The translations under genes were made by a program, and so were the position numbers. From assembly GCA_036429605.1 (NCBI GenBank), contig JAVFKD010000004.1, positions 3,968,001 to 4,032,000 of the forward strand: a stretch of 64,000 bases of DNA. The letters are read 5' to 3'. Below are positions 1 through 10,869 of this stretch, piece after piece (positions within the stretch are counted from its first letter, which is position 1; the number at the start of each line of letters is the position of its first letter). Source of the stretch: Cladobotryum mycophilum (lineage: Eukaryota; Ascomycota; Sordariomycetes; Hypocreales; Hypocreaceae). The notes beneath the pieces are model-generated. The model was not told the DNA's origin, did no database searches, and saw nothing but the letters and a program-made list of their open reading frames with translations.

Positions 1-1070
1 ATCTCCTTTTGCCTCTTCGAGAACCCATTCAAAGAGTCAGTCAGTCAAGTCTGTCAGCCCCGTCTCCACTCAAACCACGTACTAGCATGAAAGGATCGTC
101 ATGGGGTCTGCACCTTTAATTTTTTTATTCTTCTGCCTACAGATCCATGTTTGCCATGTGAAGAATAGAACGAACCAAAAAAACCGGTCTAGAATGTTTG
201 TGCGTGTGGGAACCGATCCGAAGCTCGGATATGGATTATTATTCAAGGGGCCGGGTCAGATTCCCCATGTTGGAAAAAAAAACGGCCCAACGAAGCAGAA
301 CAAACAGTGTCTCTGTCTCTCCGCCTCCCTCCCCCTCCCTCCCCCCACTGTTTGTTTCTGTTCCCAAGATTCAGGGAAAAGACACCAAATATAGAATAGA
401 TGCATTCCCCTCCCCCTAGTGGATAAAAACCGGAGACTTTCAGGAACCAGGGTCTCTGCTCTCGCTGCTGTGCGTGCCGTGGCCTGAGCACCAGATGTCA
501 GCATGTCAGGGCATCTTTGAATGCAACACAATGCCTACCCTATATCTATGCTGTGTGTTGTATAGGTACACACACACACACAAGGTAGTTGGTCGTATTG
601 AATCAACATGACATTTACATGATTTTTTTTAGATTTTCTTGTTGCATTTATAGAAAATATCCAACTCTTCTTCTTCTTCTCCTCCTCCTTCTTCTCTCCT
701 CATTCATCCTCGAGATGCCGAAAATAGGCCGGGCCATACCCAAAACATGACGAAAGCGGGAGATGCTCTCGTTAGTGTGTCGCGGGCAAAATTCGGATCC
801 GGTTTGCTCGGCAAGCCAGTCTGACCCGCATTCAACGTCACCCTATGGCATCAGGAGGTTGCAGACGCCCATCAGTCTCACTCGCTGCCGCCGAGCCCAT
901 CCCATACCCATCAACCTTGAAGAACCTGACCATCATCCCACCCCCAAAAAATACACATCTCCATCATCTTGAAAGGGGTCATGTTCAATGGGCCACGGCC
1001 GCGACACAGCCCATCAAGGACTCGATCAACCCCAACCCCCTCTCCGCTGGCGGCCCATGGCAGCAGCAGC
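1..1070. other. Intergenic / upstream region of the Zn2Cys6 regulator
   Basis: No gene with recognisable domains is seen here. The stretch holds a short CA repeat (567-582), a C/T-rich block near 665-705 and scattered short frames that look like chance. It probably contains the promoter and 5' leader of the regulator that starts at 1071. Confidence 0.5.
567..582. repeat. (CA)n microsatellite
   Basis: Short perfect CA dinucleotide run in the intergenic region upstream of the Zn2Cys6 regulator. No function is inferred. Confidence 0.7.
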
Positions 1071-3687
1071 ATGTCTGATCAGCCGCGACAGAAGCAGGCC
1101 GCCTGTCTCGTATGCCGTCGCAGCAAGATAAAATGCGATTGGTTGCCCTACGAGGCCAGGTGTAGGCGGTGCATTCACCTCGACTGCGAATGCGTCCGCC
1201 CAGAGTTCCACCCGGGTAGGCAAAAGGGCATCAAGAAGCAAGTCTTGGAAACAACAAATCCCCGTCCATTCCGAATAGAGAGCTAGCTGACCGAGCTTTT
1301 TTGGGGGAGTGCAGCAAGAGGGTCGGTCTTGAAAAGGCCTTGTATCAGATCCAACAGGCGGTAAAGCGGGTCAAGTCTGGGGATTCGCGAGGCACAGATG
1401 ACGAAAATGTCGTGGCAAACCTGCGACACATCTTGGATGATGCAGACGGAAGCGAGATTGACATGTCGGAGAATCTATCATCCCGACAGGCATCCCAGAG
1501 CGTTGTGCACGACGGTGAGGGGTCCGTCTCGTCCAGCGACGAGGCCGACGGAGGCGACAGCAATGATCACGGCTCAATGTCCGATTTCGTCCAGCGCACC
1601 GAGGAGAGCCTAGCCATTGACGGCGCGGAGAACCCGCTCCAGCTGCTCGCTCGTGCATCCTATTTCCAGCCGCCCAGTGAACGCCGTAGTCGACAATCGC
1701 CTCAGAACCCCCGGCAAAAGGACTCGCCTGGCAAGCAGAGCCATGAATACTCCAAGACCCGAAAGTTCTTTTCGCAGCCTCGCGTCAAGCTGGACATTGG
1801 TGAGGAGCTTGACCCGGTTGACCTGGGCCTCATCACCATGGAAGAGACTGATCATTTATTCACATTGTGAGGAACCCCAAACTCCACCCCCACCCCACCC
1901 CCATCGTCAACCCCCCATCCTTGTCGAATTTGTTGGACTCACTCATCCCATGCAGCTTTCATGCGAAACTCGCACATACACGATGGGGTCTCGATTCAAC
2001 AATGTATACCCCCGAATTCACCCGCTCTCGATCAGCTTTTCTCTTCACCTCTGTTCTTGCTGCGTCGACGCTCTTCATGCCGTCCGAAGGCGCCCTGTCC
2101 AAGCGATTAATCAACCATGTCAAAACCTTGGCCCACAAGGTCATTATTCACAGGTACAAGTCGGTCGAGATCGTCCTGGCCTTTATTCTCAACGTACCTT
2201 GGATGTTCCCGGGCGAACATAGCACGGATGACGAAACATGCTTATACGTCTCCATGGCGACTACAATCGCGTTTGACCTTTCTCTACATAAATCATTAAT
2301 ATCCTCGGAAGTATTTGAATCCGGGTCCGTGACGGGTGTATCCAAGGGCGAGTGCCTCGATCCTCAGATCGCCCTCGAAATCGATGGATACCACGATGTT
2401 GATCCATGGTCCGAGAAGGGAAGATTGATACTGCGGGGAAGAGAGAGATGCTTTATTTCCCTTTTTGTAGTTGAAAGAGGGTGAGTATTGTCTGCTTTTT
2501 CTTTAGCACTTGGATGGAATGGTTGTTGACCATGTCGTAGAATGTGTCTCGCTCGAGGAAGGCCATTTATGGTGCCGATAACTCGATTTATAAAGGATTG
2601 CGAAAATTGGCATCGATCTCCTCTCGCCGACCCCCAAGATGGCCACGTAACGTCCATTGCCGTTTTGAGGAGAAACTTGGTGAGTAAAGTGGATGGTATA
2701 TGAAATGATGCCCGCATTGACACACATAGGACTCCTTGTTTGGTACGGTGCGAGCTCTTTGCGATGGATCTCAGGTCGTAAACAGCGATGGATCGCTAGT
2801 AGCTCAGTCGTATGTCCCACACGTAGCTTTTTACCACGGCTGGCTCTTCTTAACCACCCTTTTTCTTTTTAGGATCCAAAGCTCCATCGAGAGGTTCTTT
2901 GACCAATGGCACACTGAATGGGGTGTAATGATTGGTACTGGTCCTGGTAAGCAACCTCGCGCAACGTGTGATGGTGATGATGATAATGACCCATGACTTA
3001 CTGAATTAAGAACGACGTCTTCCGCCATATGTCGAAATTCTCGTAGCGCACACGCGGCTTTCCATTTATGGAAGAATCATCAACCACCCGACAGCTCCCG
3101 TCGAAGTGCGACGCTTTTTCCGAACCGCCGGTCTCTCCGCTGCTCTCAACGTGATGCGTGCCGCCATCCAAGGAGAAGCACAACTGCAGTCCATGCCCAA
3201 CAACACCGCCATCATGATTTCCTTTGCTGCCTGTTTCGCCCTCACGCTCAGCGCGTATGCCACGGATGGTTCCTCCCTTGTGCCCAGCATCAGAAACTTG
3301 ATTGAGGAGGCCGCAGGGGTTTTGGAGCGAAACGGAACCATGACAAAGCACCGAAACGGCCTGGCGGTTCTGTACGGGGAGCAGCTGAGGCTCTTGCTCA
3401 AGAAAACGGCCCATGTGCATGGCAATGGACTGACCGCCTCGTCACCGGAAGCCATGCTCTCGACTGAGCCGGTGCCTGTCCGACCGCCCGTGCCACCGCC
3501 AGCGCATTTCATGGACCAGCAGCTCCTGTGGCCCGAAACGCTGCAGCTATCGTCCATGTCGGACGACCAGATTGCCCAGGTGCTCAACCAGCCCGGCAGC
3601 GTGTTTGAGCCATCGTTTGGAGGACTGTCTTGGGAAGATATGAATAATTTCGACTGGCTATCGTATCCTGCGTTTAGTGCTGGGTAA
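1071..3687 (+). CDS. Zn(II)2Cys6 fungal transcription factor
   Basis: Predicted nuclear DNA-binding regulator with several introns. The first exon (1071-1241) carries the binuclear cluster C-x2-C-x6-C..C-x2-C-x6-C, seen as ACLVCRRSKIKC followed by CRRCIHLDCEC. It is followed by a basic linker (GRQKGIKKQ) and, after a 68-bp intron (1242-1309), a coiled helix (RVGLEKALYQIQQAVKR) and an acidic Ser-rich region. From about 1943 the sequence reads as the middle homology region of fungal-specific transcription factors (HTRWGLD, FMPSEGALSKRL, CLARGRPF, RFFDQWHTEW). The last exon (about 3010-3687) ends in an acidic, aromatic tail with WEDMNNFDW, a plausible activation domain. Start choice: the ATG at 1071 lies just before the cluster; an in-frame ATG at 969 would add 34 low-complexity residues. 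Target genes are unknown; the neighbouring AhpD-like and SCOT genes do not identify a pathway. Internal exon borders are approximate. Confidence 0.85.
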
Positions 3688-4886
3688 AGGAGTTTTTGTT
3701 TTTGTTTTCTTCATGCGCGTCCAGGAATAGGCGATGGGGTTTAGATTGGACCCAAAAAAAACGAACTTGGGATTATCTTTTTGGATATGCTTGGAGTTGA
3801 AAGTTACCGGAGAGGAATGTGCCTTGAAATGTAATGGGAAACTTCAAGTGGGCATGTATTTTTCTTCATCATTTTTCATTACCTTCTTGAGAGGGGTTTT
3901 TTTATACCATAGCTGGGCTACAATTTTCCGCGTCAAGTTGTTCCATGAATCAAGGAGTGAGGAGGAGGGGGAGACTGTGTGTGGCCTGCAGATTTTATAT
4001 TAATTGGCATCCCATCCTTGCCCTTTTTTGAGTGTTATTGGCAGGGTTGTATGAACCCTATCTTAAACGCAATCGGACCAGAAGCGTCTATGATTCGAGG
4101 ATGAATTGTTGGCTTTGTTGTTGAGTTGTTGATTCATCCGGGGAACGGTCCTGGTGCTTTGAGAGAGGGGGACGAAGGGTATATGTGTATGTGTGTGTAT
4201 GTGTGTGTATGTGCTTTGACCGCGTTTTTTTGTTTCAGGACATGGCATGGAACTCGAAGAGATGGTGATGATGGTATTGGATCATGATGTGTTTTATAGA
4301 GCCGTATTTGTGAAGATCCTGTTAAAAGCCGTATTATAAAATTGAATACTCTGGATGGAGAAAATCTACAATGTTGGCTGGCATAGCTTCACATGCCATT
4401 GCACAATATTTTCTGTTCTTTCCCACCGCCTCTCTTCCCCCCCCAAGTAAGACAAGAAAAGAAGACAAAGAAAATTAGTCGCCTCCCCCTAGAAAAAGCT
4501 GCGCCACCCTTTTGCTCCATAGAACCCGGATTGTAGATCACAGTCCCGACTCCGGGGGGGCTTATTTCACTATTAGTATGGAGTATGGAGTAACAAATTT
4601 CTCGGTTTACATCTCCGCGGTTCCGCATTTCCTAGTTCTTAAGCGACTTGCCCCCCCCCCCGGTTACCAAATCTACACTCCGATATGCCCGTCTTGTTTC
4701 CGGGGCGTTCGGTAACCTCTTTCTTTTTGGGTGGGTGAGCGGCAGTAACCGAGCTTCGGCATTCCAATGACGCTTCACTATCATTATCGCCAAACCCATT
4801 TTCCGTAGCTGTTTGGTTTTACATATTTAACCAACACTCACCACCCCCCGACGACGACGCGCAAAGGTGGGAGAAACGGCCCAACA
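3688..4886. other. Intergenic region
   Basis: No coding region is supported. It contains a TG/TA-rich microsatellite (4181-4213), short C runs near 4439 and 4652, and the promoter of the AhpD-like gene. Short frames here lack any recognisable motif. Confidence 0.5.
4181..4213. repeat. (TG)n / TATG microsatellite
   Basis: Interrupted TG dinucleotide tract with TATGTG units in the intergenic region. No function is inferred. Confidence 0.65.
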
Positions 4887-5882
4887 ATGCCACCGAGTCC
4901 TCCACAGGGTAGCATCCCCAGAAGAAGAAGAAACATGTCGAAGCTCTCGCCGTCGCTAAAGGCGCTCATCAACGCGCCGTTTGCGAGGCCGGGGCCGTGT
5001 CCTGCGCCGGGCAGGATTAGGGATGTGTACGCTGCGATTGCGAGGGATGCGCAGCAGAGACGCATTGGCGTGAGGCCTTGGTTGGCTATTTCTGTAGGTC
5101 CCCCCTTCTTTCTTCATTCTTCAATTGATGTTCGTGGAGGAAAACATGCTAATTGATGGGAATTGTCTTAGGCTGCCGCGACATTCACCCTCAACTCACC
5201 CGACTCGCTTCCCATCCTTCACGCCGTCGCCGCATCCTCGGGCAAGAACACCGAAATCCCTACCGCAGAGATGATACGCGAGGTCGGCCTCAAGTGCATC
5301 AGCTTCAACGGCATCCCTCGCACCATAAACTGCCTCAACGCCTTCCACGCTTCCTTACCGAAGCACGTTTCCTCCGGCCTCGTGACAAAGCCCTCGAGGG
5401 TTCCGACGGCGGATAATTTGGGTGATATAACGACCAGAGGTCGCGCGCTGTGGGATTCTATATATGCGCCGTTGGAAGATAAACTGTACGATAAACTGGC
5501 GCTGGCGCATCCAGATTTGCCGGTCGTTATCTTGCACAACAACTATGGGCCACTACTAGCCGACCCGCCCGCCTCGCAACGCGAGGGCATGGCTAGTCTT
5601 GGTAGGGCGTTGACCTCCATGGTGGCTATCGCCTGCCTGCGCGCGCAGACGGGTGTAGGACCGCAGGTGCTGTCGCATGTGTTTGGGCTGAGGAAGGCGG
5701 TCGAAGATGGGACGTACAAGGGGGATGCGGAGACCGAGGAGGAGGATGAGGGGCTGAGGTGGTTGGCGGGGGATGAGGGGAGTGAGTGGATATTGAGGAC
5801 GGTGGATAGGATTGCGGAGGCGTTGGGGGGAGTAGTTTGGGGGGAGGGAGGCCAAGCTGTAGGGATTGTAGATGATGGATGA
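4887..5882 (+). CDS. AhpD-like / carboxymuconolactone-decarboxylase-fold protein
   Basis: Two exons (4887-5093 and 5172-5882) joined by a GTAGGT...TTAG intron give a protein of about 305 aa. The first exon ends in PWLAIS and the second opens with AAATFTLNSPDS, continuing to EVGLKCISFNGIPRTINCLNAF. This all-helical arrangement resembles the fungal AhpD-like (carboxymuconolactone decarboxylase-related) family, in which members often lack the peroxidase Cys pair. Only one Cys is seen in the core here (KCISF), so alkylhydroperoxidase activity should not be assumed. A second in-frame ATG at 4935 (MSKLSPSLK) is an equally plausible start. The C-terminus is acidic, then Gly-rich. The family call is from motif recognition and is moderate. 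Confidence 0.7.
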
Positions 5883-6465
5883 TATAGACTGTATATATAG
5901 AGATGATTTGGATGATTGATTGTCGAATGAAGTATATGAATCAAGTACACGAATCAAGTACATGAACGAAATACAAGAACGAAACACATGAACAAAATAC
6001 ACGAATCAACCGAAAATTTTAGAGGCTTATGCATGATAGGGGATGCGCATTGGAGTGGATATCTTTGCCTCGTCATGTATCCTGCAATATCCAGGGGCAT
6101 ATTATGTTCACAGCACATGTTTAAACGAGTTGATTGCGCCATCAGAAAATAGCAGGGCAATTTGGTTGCAATTTGGTTATAGCACAGAATCGGTTGATCT
6201 AAGACTAATGGCTTCTTTCCTTGAATAAGAACCCCCTTAGTGATGTGCTAGGTTTGTTCATACCAATCGCCAAACACAAACCAACACTGCTCAGGACATC
6301 ATATCTTGAACGCTTTGTATTAAATTCCAAGTGTCATCGCTTATAGCTCTAACCAGTATATCCCAGCTTTTGTAGGCCACCCAAACTCCTGTACTCTATG
6401 CAGAACCTGAAAATACTTGCAACGAAAAAAAGAAGAAAAAAGAAAGAAAGAAAGCAAATAGCTTC
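5883..6465. other. Convergent 3' intergenic region
   Basis: Lies between the 3' ends of the AhpD-like gene (plus) and the SCOT gene (minus). It contains a 13-bp tandem repeat (5938-6009) and an A-rich tract just before the SCOT stop codon. No gene is seen. Confidence 0.5.
5938..6009. repeat. 13-bp tandem minisatellite, about 5.5 copies
   Basis: Successive 13-base units share the pattern GAAYSAARYACAY. The first two (gaatcaagtacac, gaatcaagtacat) are nearly identical, and later ones drift to gaacgaaatacaa, gaacgaaacacat and gaacaaaatacac. The repeat lies just past the stop codon of the AhpD-like gene, so it would be in its 3' UTR. Confidence 0.75.
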
Positions 6466-8332
6466 TTACTCCATGACCTTTAGATCCTCTACCACCACAA
6501 AGTTTGCATCCGTCTTGCTCCTCACCTCCTCCACCGTCACGCCGGGCGCCATCTCCGTCAACCTCAGCCCGCCTCTCGCGCGATCAACCTCGAACACGCA
6601 CAGGTCCGTGATGATGGTGCTCACGCACGCCTTGCCCGTCAGGGGCAGGTCGCAGTCCTGCACAATCTTGCTCTTCCCGTTCTTGGCCACGTGCTCGGTG
6701 GCGACGACGATCTTGGTCTTGTCCGGGTTGGCGACCAGGTCCATGGCGCCGCCCATGCCCTTGAAGATCTTGCCGGGGATCATGAAGTTGGCGAGGTCGC
6801 CCGAGGCGCTGATCTGCAGGGCGCCCAGGATGGAGACGTCGACGTGGCCGCCGCGGATCATGCCAAAGGACTCGCTTGAGTCGAAAGTGGAGGCGCCGGG
6901 GACGAGGGTTACGGTTTCTTTGCCGGCGTTGACGACGTCACTATTTTGTGTTGGTTAGTATCAGAATGGTTGATGGATTACATACACCGAGGTGGGAGGG
7001 AGGGGTAGACTTACGGATCGACTTGGTCCTTGGTTGGGTGGGGACCCATGCCGAGAATACCATTTTCAGACTGCAGCCAGACGGTATGCCCCTTTGGAAC
7101 GAAAGATGCGGCCATGGTGGGAATGCCTACGCCTAGGTTGACGTAGTACCCATCCTTGAGCTCCTGGGAAGCCCTCTTGGCGATGCGGTTCCGCTTCACC
7201 TGCGCTTCGTTGGGCGTCGCTGCGTTCTTGCCCTCGGTCTCTGACTCCAGCAGCTTGAGGATCTCGATTTGCTTCTCGGCCGTGGCGGCCACGACGCGGT
7301 CGACAAAGATGCCCGGGAGGTCGACGTCGTCGGGGTCAATCTCGCCCACCTCGACAATGTTTTCGGCCTCGACAATGGTCAGCCTGGCGGCCTTGGCCAT
7401 GAGAGGGCCAAAGGCCTTGGTTGTGCGCCTGAAGACGCAGTTTCCCGACTTGTCGGCCTTCCAGGCCCGCAGGATGGCGACGTCGCCGGGGAGCGCCGTT
7501 TCCATGAGGTAGAGCTTGCCGTCGAATTCTCTGGTCTCTCGCTTTCTGCCTTTTTCCAGGGCGCCACCGGAGGGATCGAGACGGATCGGGATATCTCCAT
7601 TTTGCAAGAGGGTGTCTAGCATATCATATGTCAGTTCGTGGAGTGCATGTTTGGGGGGGGGATTGTGGACTTACGAGCTCCTGTTGGGGTAAAGAACGCA
7701 GGGATTCCGGCACCTGCGGCACGGATACGTTCCGCCAACGTTCCTTGCGGGCAGAGTTCGATGGACAAGTCCCCGGATAAGTATTTTCGTTCCAGGGCCT
7801 TGTTGTTTCCCAGGTAGGAGAGGACGAGGTGGTTGACTTGGCCAGACTTGCTGAGGGCGGACAGGCCACCTCTGCCTTCTAAGCCGGCATTGTTTGAAAC
7901 GGCAGTGAGGTTGTTTAGAGAGTCTTTCCCTCTTCTATTGAGAGCTGTGATGATTGTATCTACGGAAACGCCGGATGTTAGTATCATGCATATAGATATA
8001 TATATATATATATGTATGTATGTATTGGGTATTGGATCTTGGGGTCTGCTGCAAGTGACCGCATTGGGTAATTTAGTAGTAAAAGTCATACCTGCAACAC
8101 CACAAAGCCCAAAGCCAGCACTTAGAATCGTCGAACCACTTTTTACATCCGCAACCGCCTCGTCAACAGAGTCGTAAAACTTATTGCTCTTCCCGCTCTG
8201 AGAGTAGAACCGCCAAGTGGCTGTTGGTAACAATCGAACCGGTCGAACTTTGGAGGCGCGCAGGAGACCTGATACGAGGGATGAAGTACAGGGGAGGGAT
8301 GTGGGATGAAGGGGACGAATTATAGACGCCAT
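6466..8332 (-). CDS. Succinyl-CoA:3-ketoacid CoA-transferase (SCOT), mitochondrial
   Basis: Moves CoA from succinyl-CoA to acetoacetate (ketone-body or short-chain acid use) in the mitochondrial matrix. Four exons on the minus strand: about 8332-8092, 7959-7675, 7615-7015 and 6940-6466, all with GT-AG borders. The N-terminus is basic and Ser/Arg-rich, typical of a mitochondrial targeting peptide, and runs into NKFYDSVDEAVADVKSGSTI. The A-type half contains the glycine-rich GFGLCGVAG turn and AGAGIPAFFTPTGA. The B-type half begins near RIAKRASQELKDGYYVNLGVG and has SENGILGMGP, whose Glu is the family's thioester-forming residue. The A and B parts are fused, as in eukaryotic SCOT. The start was taken at MASIIRPLH (8332); an ATG at 8359 is also in frame. 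Length and order match the family. Confidence 0.93.
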
Positions 8333-8359
8333 GATGGGAATATATGTTAACGATTGCAA

Positions 8360-9291
8360 GTCTATAAAAAATAAAAAAATAAAAATAAAAATAAAAAAAA
8401 GATAGACAGTGAAAGGGGTATATAAATAAGGAAATAAATAAAAAGATTTAATTTACTATTTTTTTCCTCCTCGTGACATTAAAAAAAGAGTCGTTGCTTC
8501 TCTTTTATCCATCTCGGCACGGCAGCGGTGCTGTTTCGGAAGCCATCCGGGGTTCGGCCAACTCGGCCGGCTAGAAGGAAGGAAGCAGAGCTCTTGCCCA
8601 CCGAGACAGAGATCAGAGAGATCCCCTGACGGAGTGCAAAATTAATGGCCGAGACCCGAAGCAAACACGATGATGTCATTTGGTCCAACAACGAGCTAGC
8701 ATTAGTCAGTGTGCGCTCCCCCCCACCCCCGCCTAGAATTTCATGATATTATTTCCGATACAATGATGAGCGAATCGGAATATGAGGGTTGATTCCAAAT
8801 TTTGAGGAGATTTGAAATGTCGGCAGATGGTGTTTTTGTTATGTACGGAGATTTTATGCGCGTCATTGCATTTCTATATTGTACAGAGAAGAAACTATCG
8901 AAGACGCGTGATGAAGGCTTACCCTAGACTTTGGCAAAGACGAGATCTGTATTCCCTTTTACGACTAAATAGTAAACGTAAACTTCAAGTTGGAAAGTCC
9001 ATATCAGGCAGTAGATTGCGTTGCGATATTCTATCGTATTTGTGAATGACCTCCTTGATGAACATGCGATCAAGTTGAGGGGGACTAAAGATCAGACGGC
9101 ATTTCATTCTTGGAACATGGCATTTTGTCTTGGGCTACCCTAGATTAGGTTGGAGAGGCTACGTACGCTGATGGTGGTATCCATGATACAAGAAATATCC
9201 CTTTATGCTAATGTAATATGAAGAGTAAACAAAGTAAATGCTCAGAAACTGTAACCCGCCATTCTATTGATGCGTCATACTTCCAAACCCT
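8360..9291. other. Intergenic region between SCOT and the Tse2-like gene
   Basis: The SCOT promoter side includes an A-rich tract (about 8366-8401) and polypurine runs. No coding signal with a recognisable motif was seen; frames on both strands are short and without homology cues. Confidence 0.5.
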
Positions 9292-9989
9292 TTATTTCCC
9301 AACATCTGGGACATCTGTTGGCTGTCGAAACGTCTTTAGCCACTCCTTTCGAGTATATACTGTCCCATTTTCGATAAAAAAGTTTGTCACTTGATTGTTC
9401 AACTCTATTGATGATCGCATGTCAACATCTTTCTGCAGGTAATCCGTTATTCATAATGCTTGCTGTGTTTATTACCTTTTAGGCCCATGTCCCTGGCTGG
9501 TTGGAGAGAATAGTGGTCTGCGCGCTCATGCACAAGCAGCAGATCGTCAGGTAGGCGAGTTCCTTTGCACATGAATCGTTGGTAAGAGTCCTTTGTATAT
9601 ATTTATAAATGCAATGAAGCGCAATGAAATGCAGTACAATCTTCACTTACCTGCTGGGATGGCATAAATCACCAGATTTTGAGCCTTGTATAATCGGGAG
9701 ATGAGGAGGCGCTGATGTGGTGAATTTGACCGCATCGACACACCGTTTGGACCTAGGAGAGAGACGGTTTACAATCAGTAATCTGAATGTGAGCGGCGCT
9801 TTTAATAGTTGTTTTTTTACTTTTATAGGTGGATGGGCTAAGCGCCCTGGGCTGGACTCTGCCGTCTTCGAGGACGACGTCGTAGCTGCGCAGTCCGGGC
9901 GCCCATGGTCGGAGTCCAATGCGAGGTCCGTTGTTTACTCGGAAGAGCTGTTTTGGAATGTGTCTGAAGACGGCGACCAGGTTGGACAT
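9292..9989 (-). CDS. Tse2-type ADP-ribosyltransferase-fold toxin-like protein
   Basis: A small four-exon gene of about 164 codons: exons 9989-9821, 9752-9651, 9562-9476 and 9428-9292, with consistent phase 1 at all three junctions. Exon 1 carries LFRVNNGP and RSYDVV, exon 2 the pattern N-G-x-S-M-R, exon 3 PDDLLLVHE followed by DHYSLQPA, and exon 4 a helix plus TRKEWL near the stop. From memory, this order matches the fungal members of the Tse2 ADP-ribosyltransferase family, named after a bacterial type VI effector. Whether this protein is active, exported or domesticated cannot be read from the sequence. No signal peptide is obvious and no cognate immunity gene is visible next to it. The third intron uses an AAAG acceptor just after a CTGCAG, needed to keep phase. 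Confidence 0.72.
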
Positions 9990-10869
9990 TGTCGTCGTAA
10001 TGGGGATGTTGTGTTGTGTTGTGTTGTGCTGTGTTTGTGTTTGTACTGTGTTCTGCTGTGCTCTGCTGTGGAAGCGTGGTGAGGGTGAGAAAACGACAAC
10101 CTCCACTGTGTTACTGCACTGTGTTCAATGCTATGGGTTCAATGGGGTGACAAAAACATGGGCTGCAAAGGGTCAGGTCTACATCATCTCCGGATACTGC
10201 ATAAATATTCAGAAAATGAGATATAGGGAGAAGAAAGAAAAAGGAAAGAAAGAAAAAGAAAGAAAAGAAAGATACAAGTAAAATAAGTGTATAGAGATTA
10301 TATGAATTTATAAATCCATATCAAATTATTGCGAGCTGATACCTTTAGATCTTGTAACCCTCAGTGGTGATGCATCCATTTTTTCCTCCCTCCACACATG
10401 AATGTCTCACATCAACGGGTCTTGCCGCATCTCATCTCCCAATGTCAATCTCAAGGATCCATGTAAAAGCCAACAAACATCAGAATCTTCTTCTAATTCA
10501 ACAAGATCTTATCATACTGTTTTGATCTTTTGATCACATCTATCCTCGTTTTCTCTATTCCACCGCCATTTGACGACATGTACAAAACAACAACCAATTC
10601 AGGATCCAACGTCAGATTATAAGGTATCCATGGACTGCAACATGTCTCACCGCAACGGGCCGATGACACCTTAATAAAAAAGAAAAAAAGCAGTTTTAGT
10701 GCATTGATGCAGATCATCCAAATTGAAAATAGCCGGACGCGTCGAGATCTTCTTTTCCCCAGGTTTTTTCTCTCTGTTGATCTGAAGGATAAAAAGAAGA
10801 AAAAAGGCGTGTCGGTCCCTGTTACAGGTTTGGTGCTGGTGATTGAATTCCAAAATAGATGCTGTCAGA
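9990..10869. other. Divergent intergenic region
   Basis: Separates the Tse2-like gene (minus) from the MFS carrier (plus). It contains a degenerate TGTGT-type repeat (10007-10071), a purine-rich AAAGA tract (about 10218-10276) and no convincing gene. Confidence 0.5.
10007..10071. repeat. Degenerate GTGTT / CTGTG short tandem repeat
   Basis: Units of five (GTGTT), then degenerate TGTGTT and CTGTG variants, directly upstream of the Tse2-like start codon (9989). On the transcribed strand this is a CA-rich leader. Confidence 0.65.

Noticed and set aside
101..531. Overlapping short ORFs on both strands at the left edge
   Set aside because: Low-complexity P/S/R-rich frames that shadow one another without domain signal.
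8366..8401. A-rich tract as a transposon poly-A end
   Set aside because: No target-site duplication or reverse-transcriptase sequence beside it; simple low-complexity promoter DNA.
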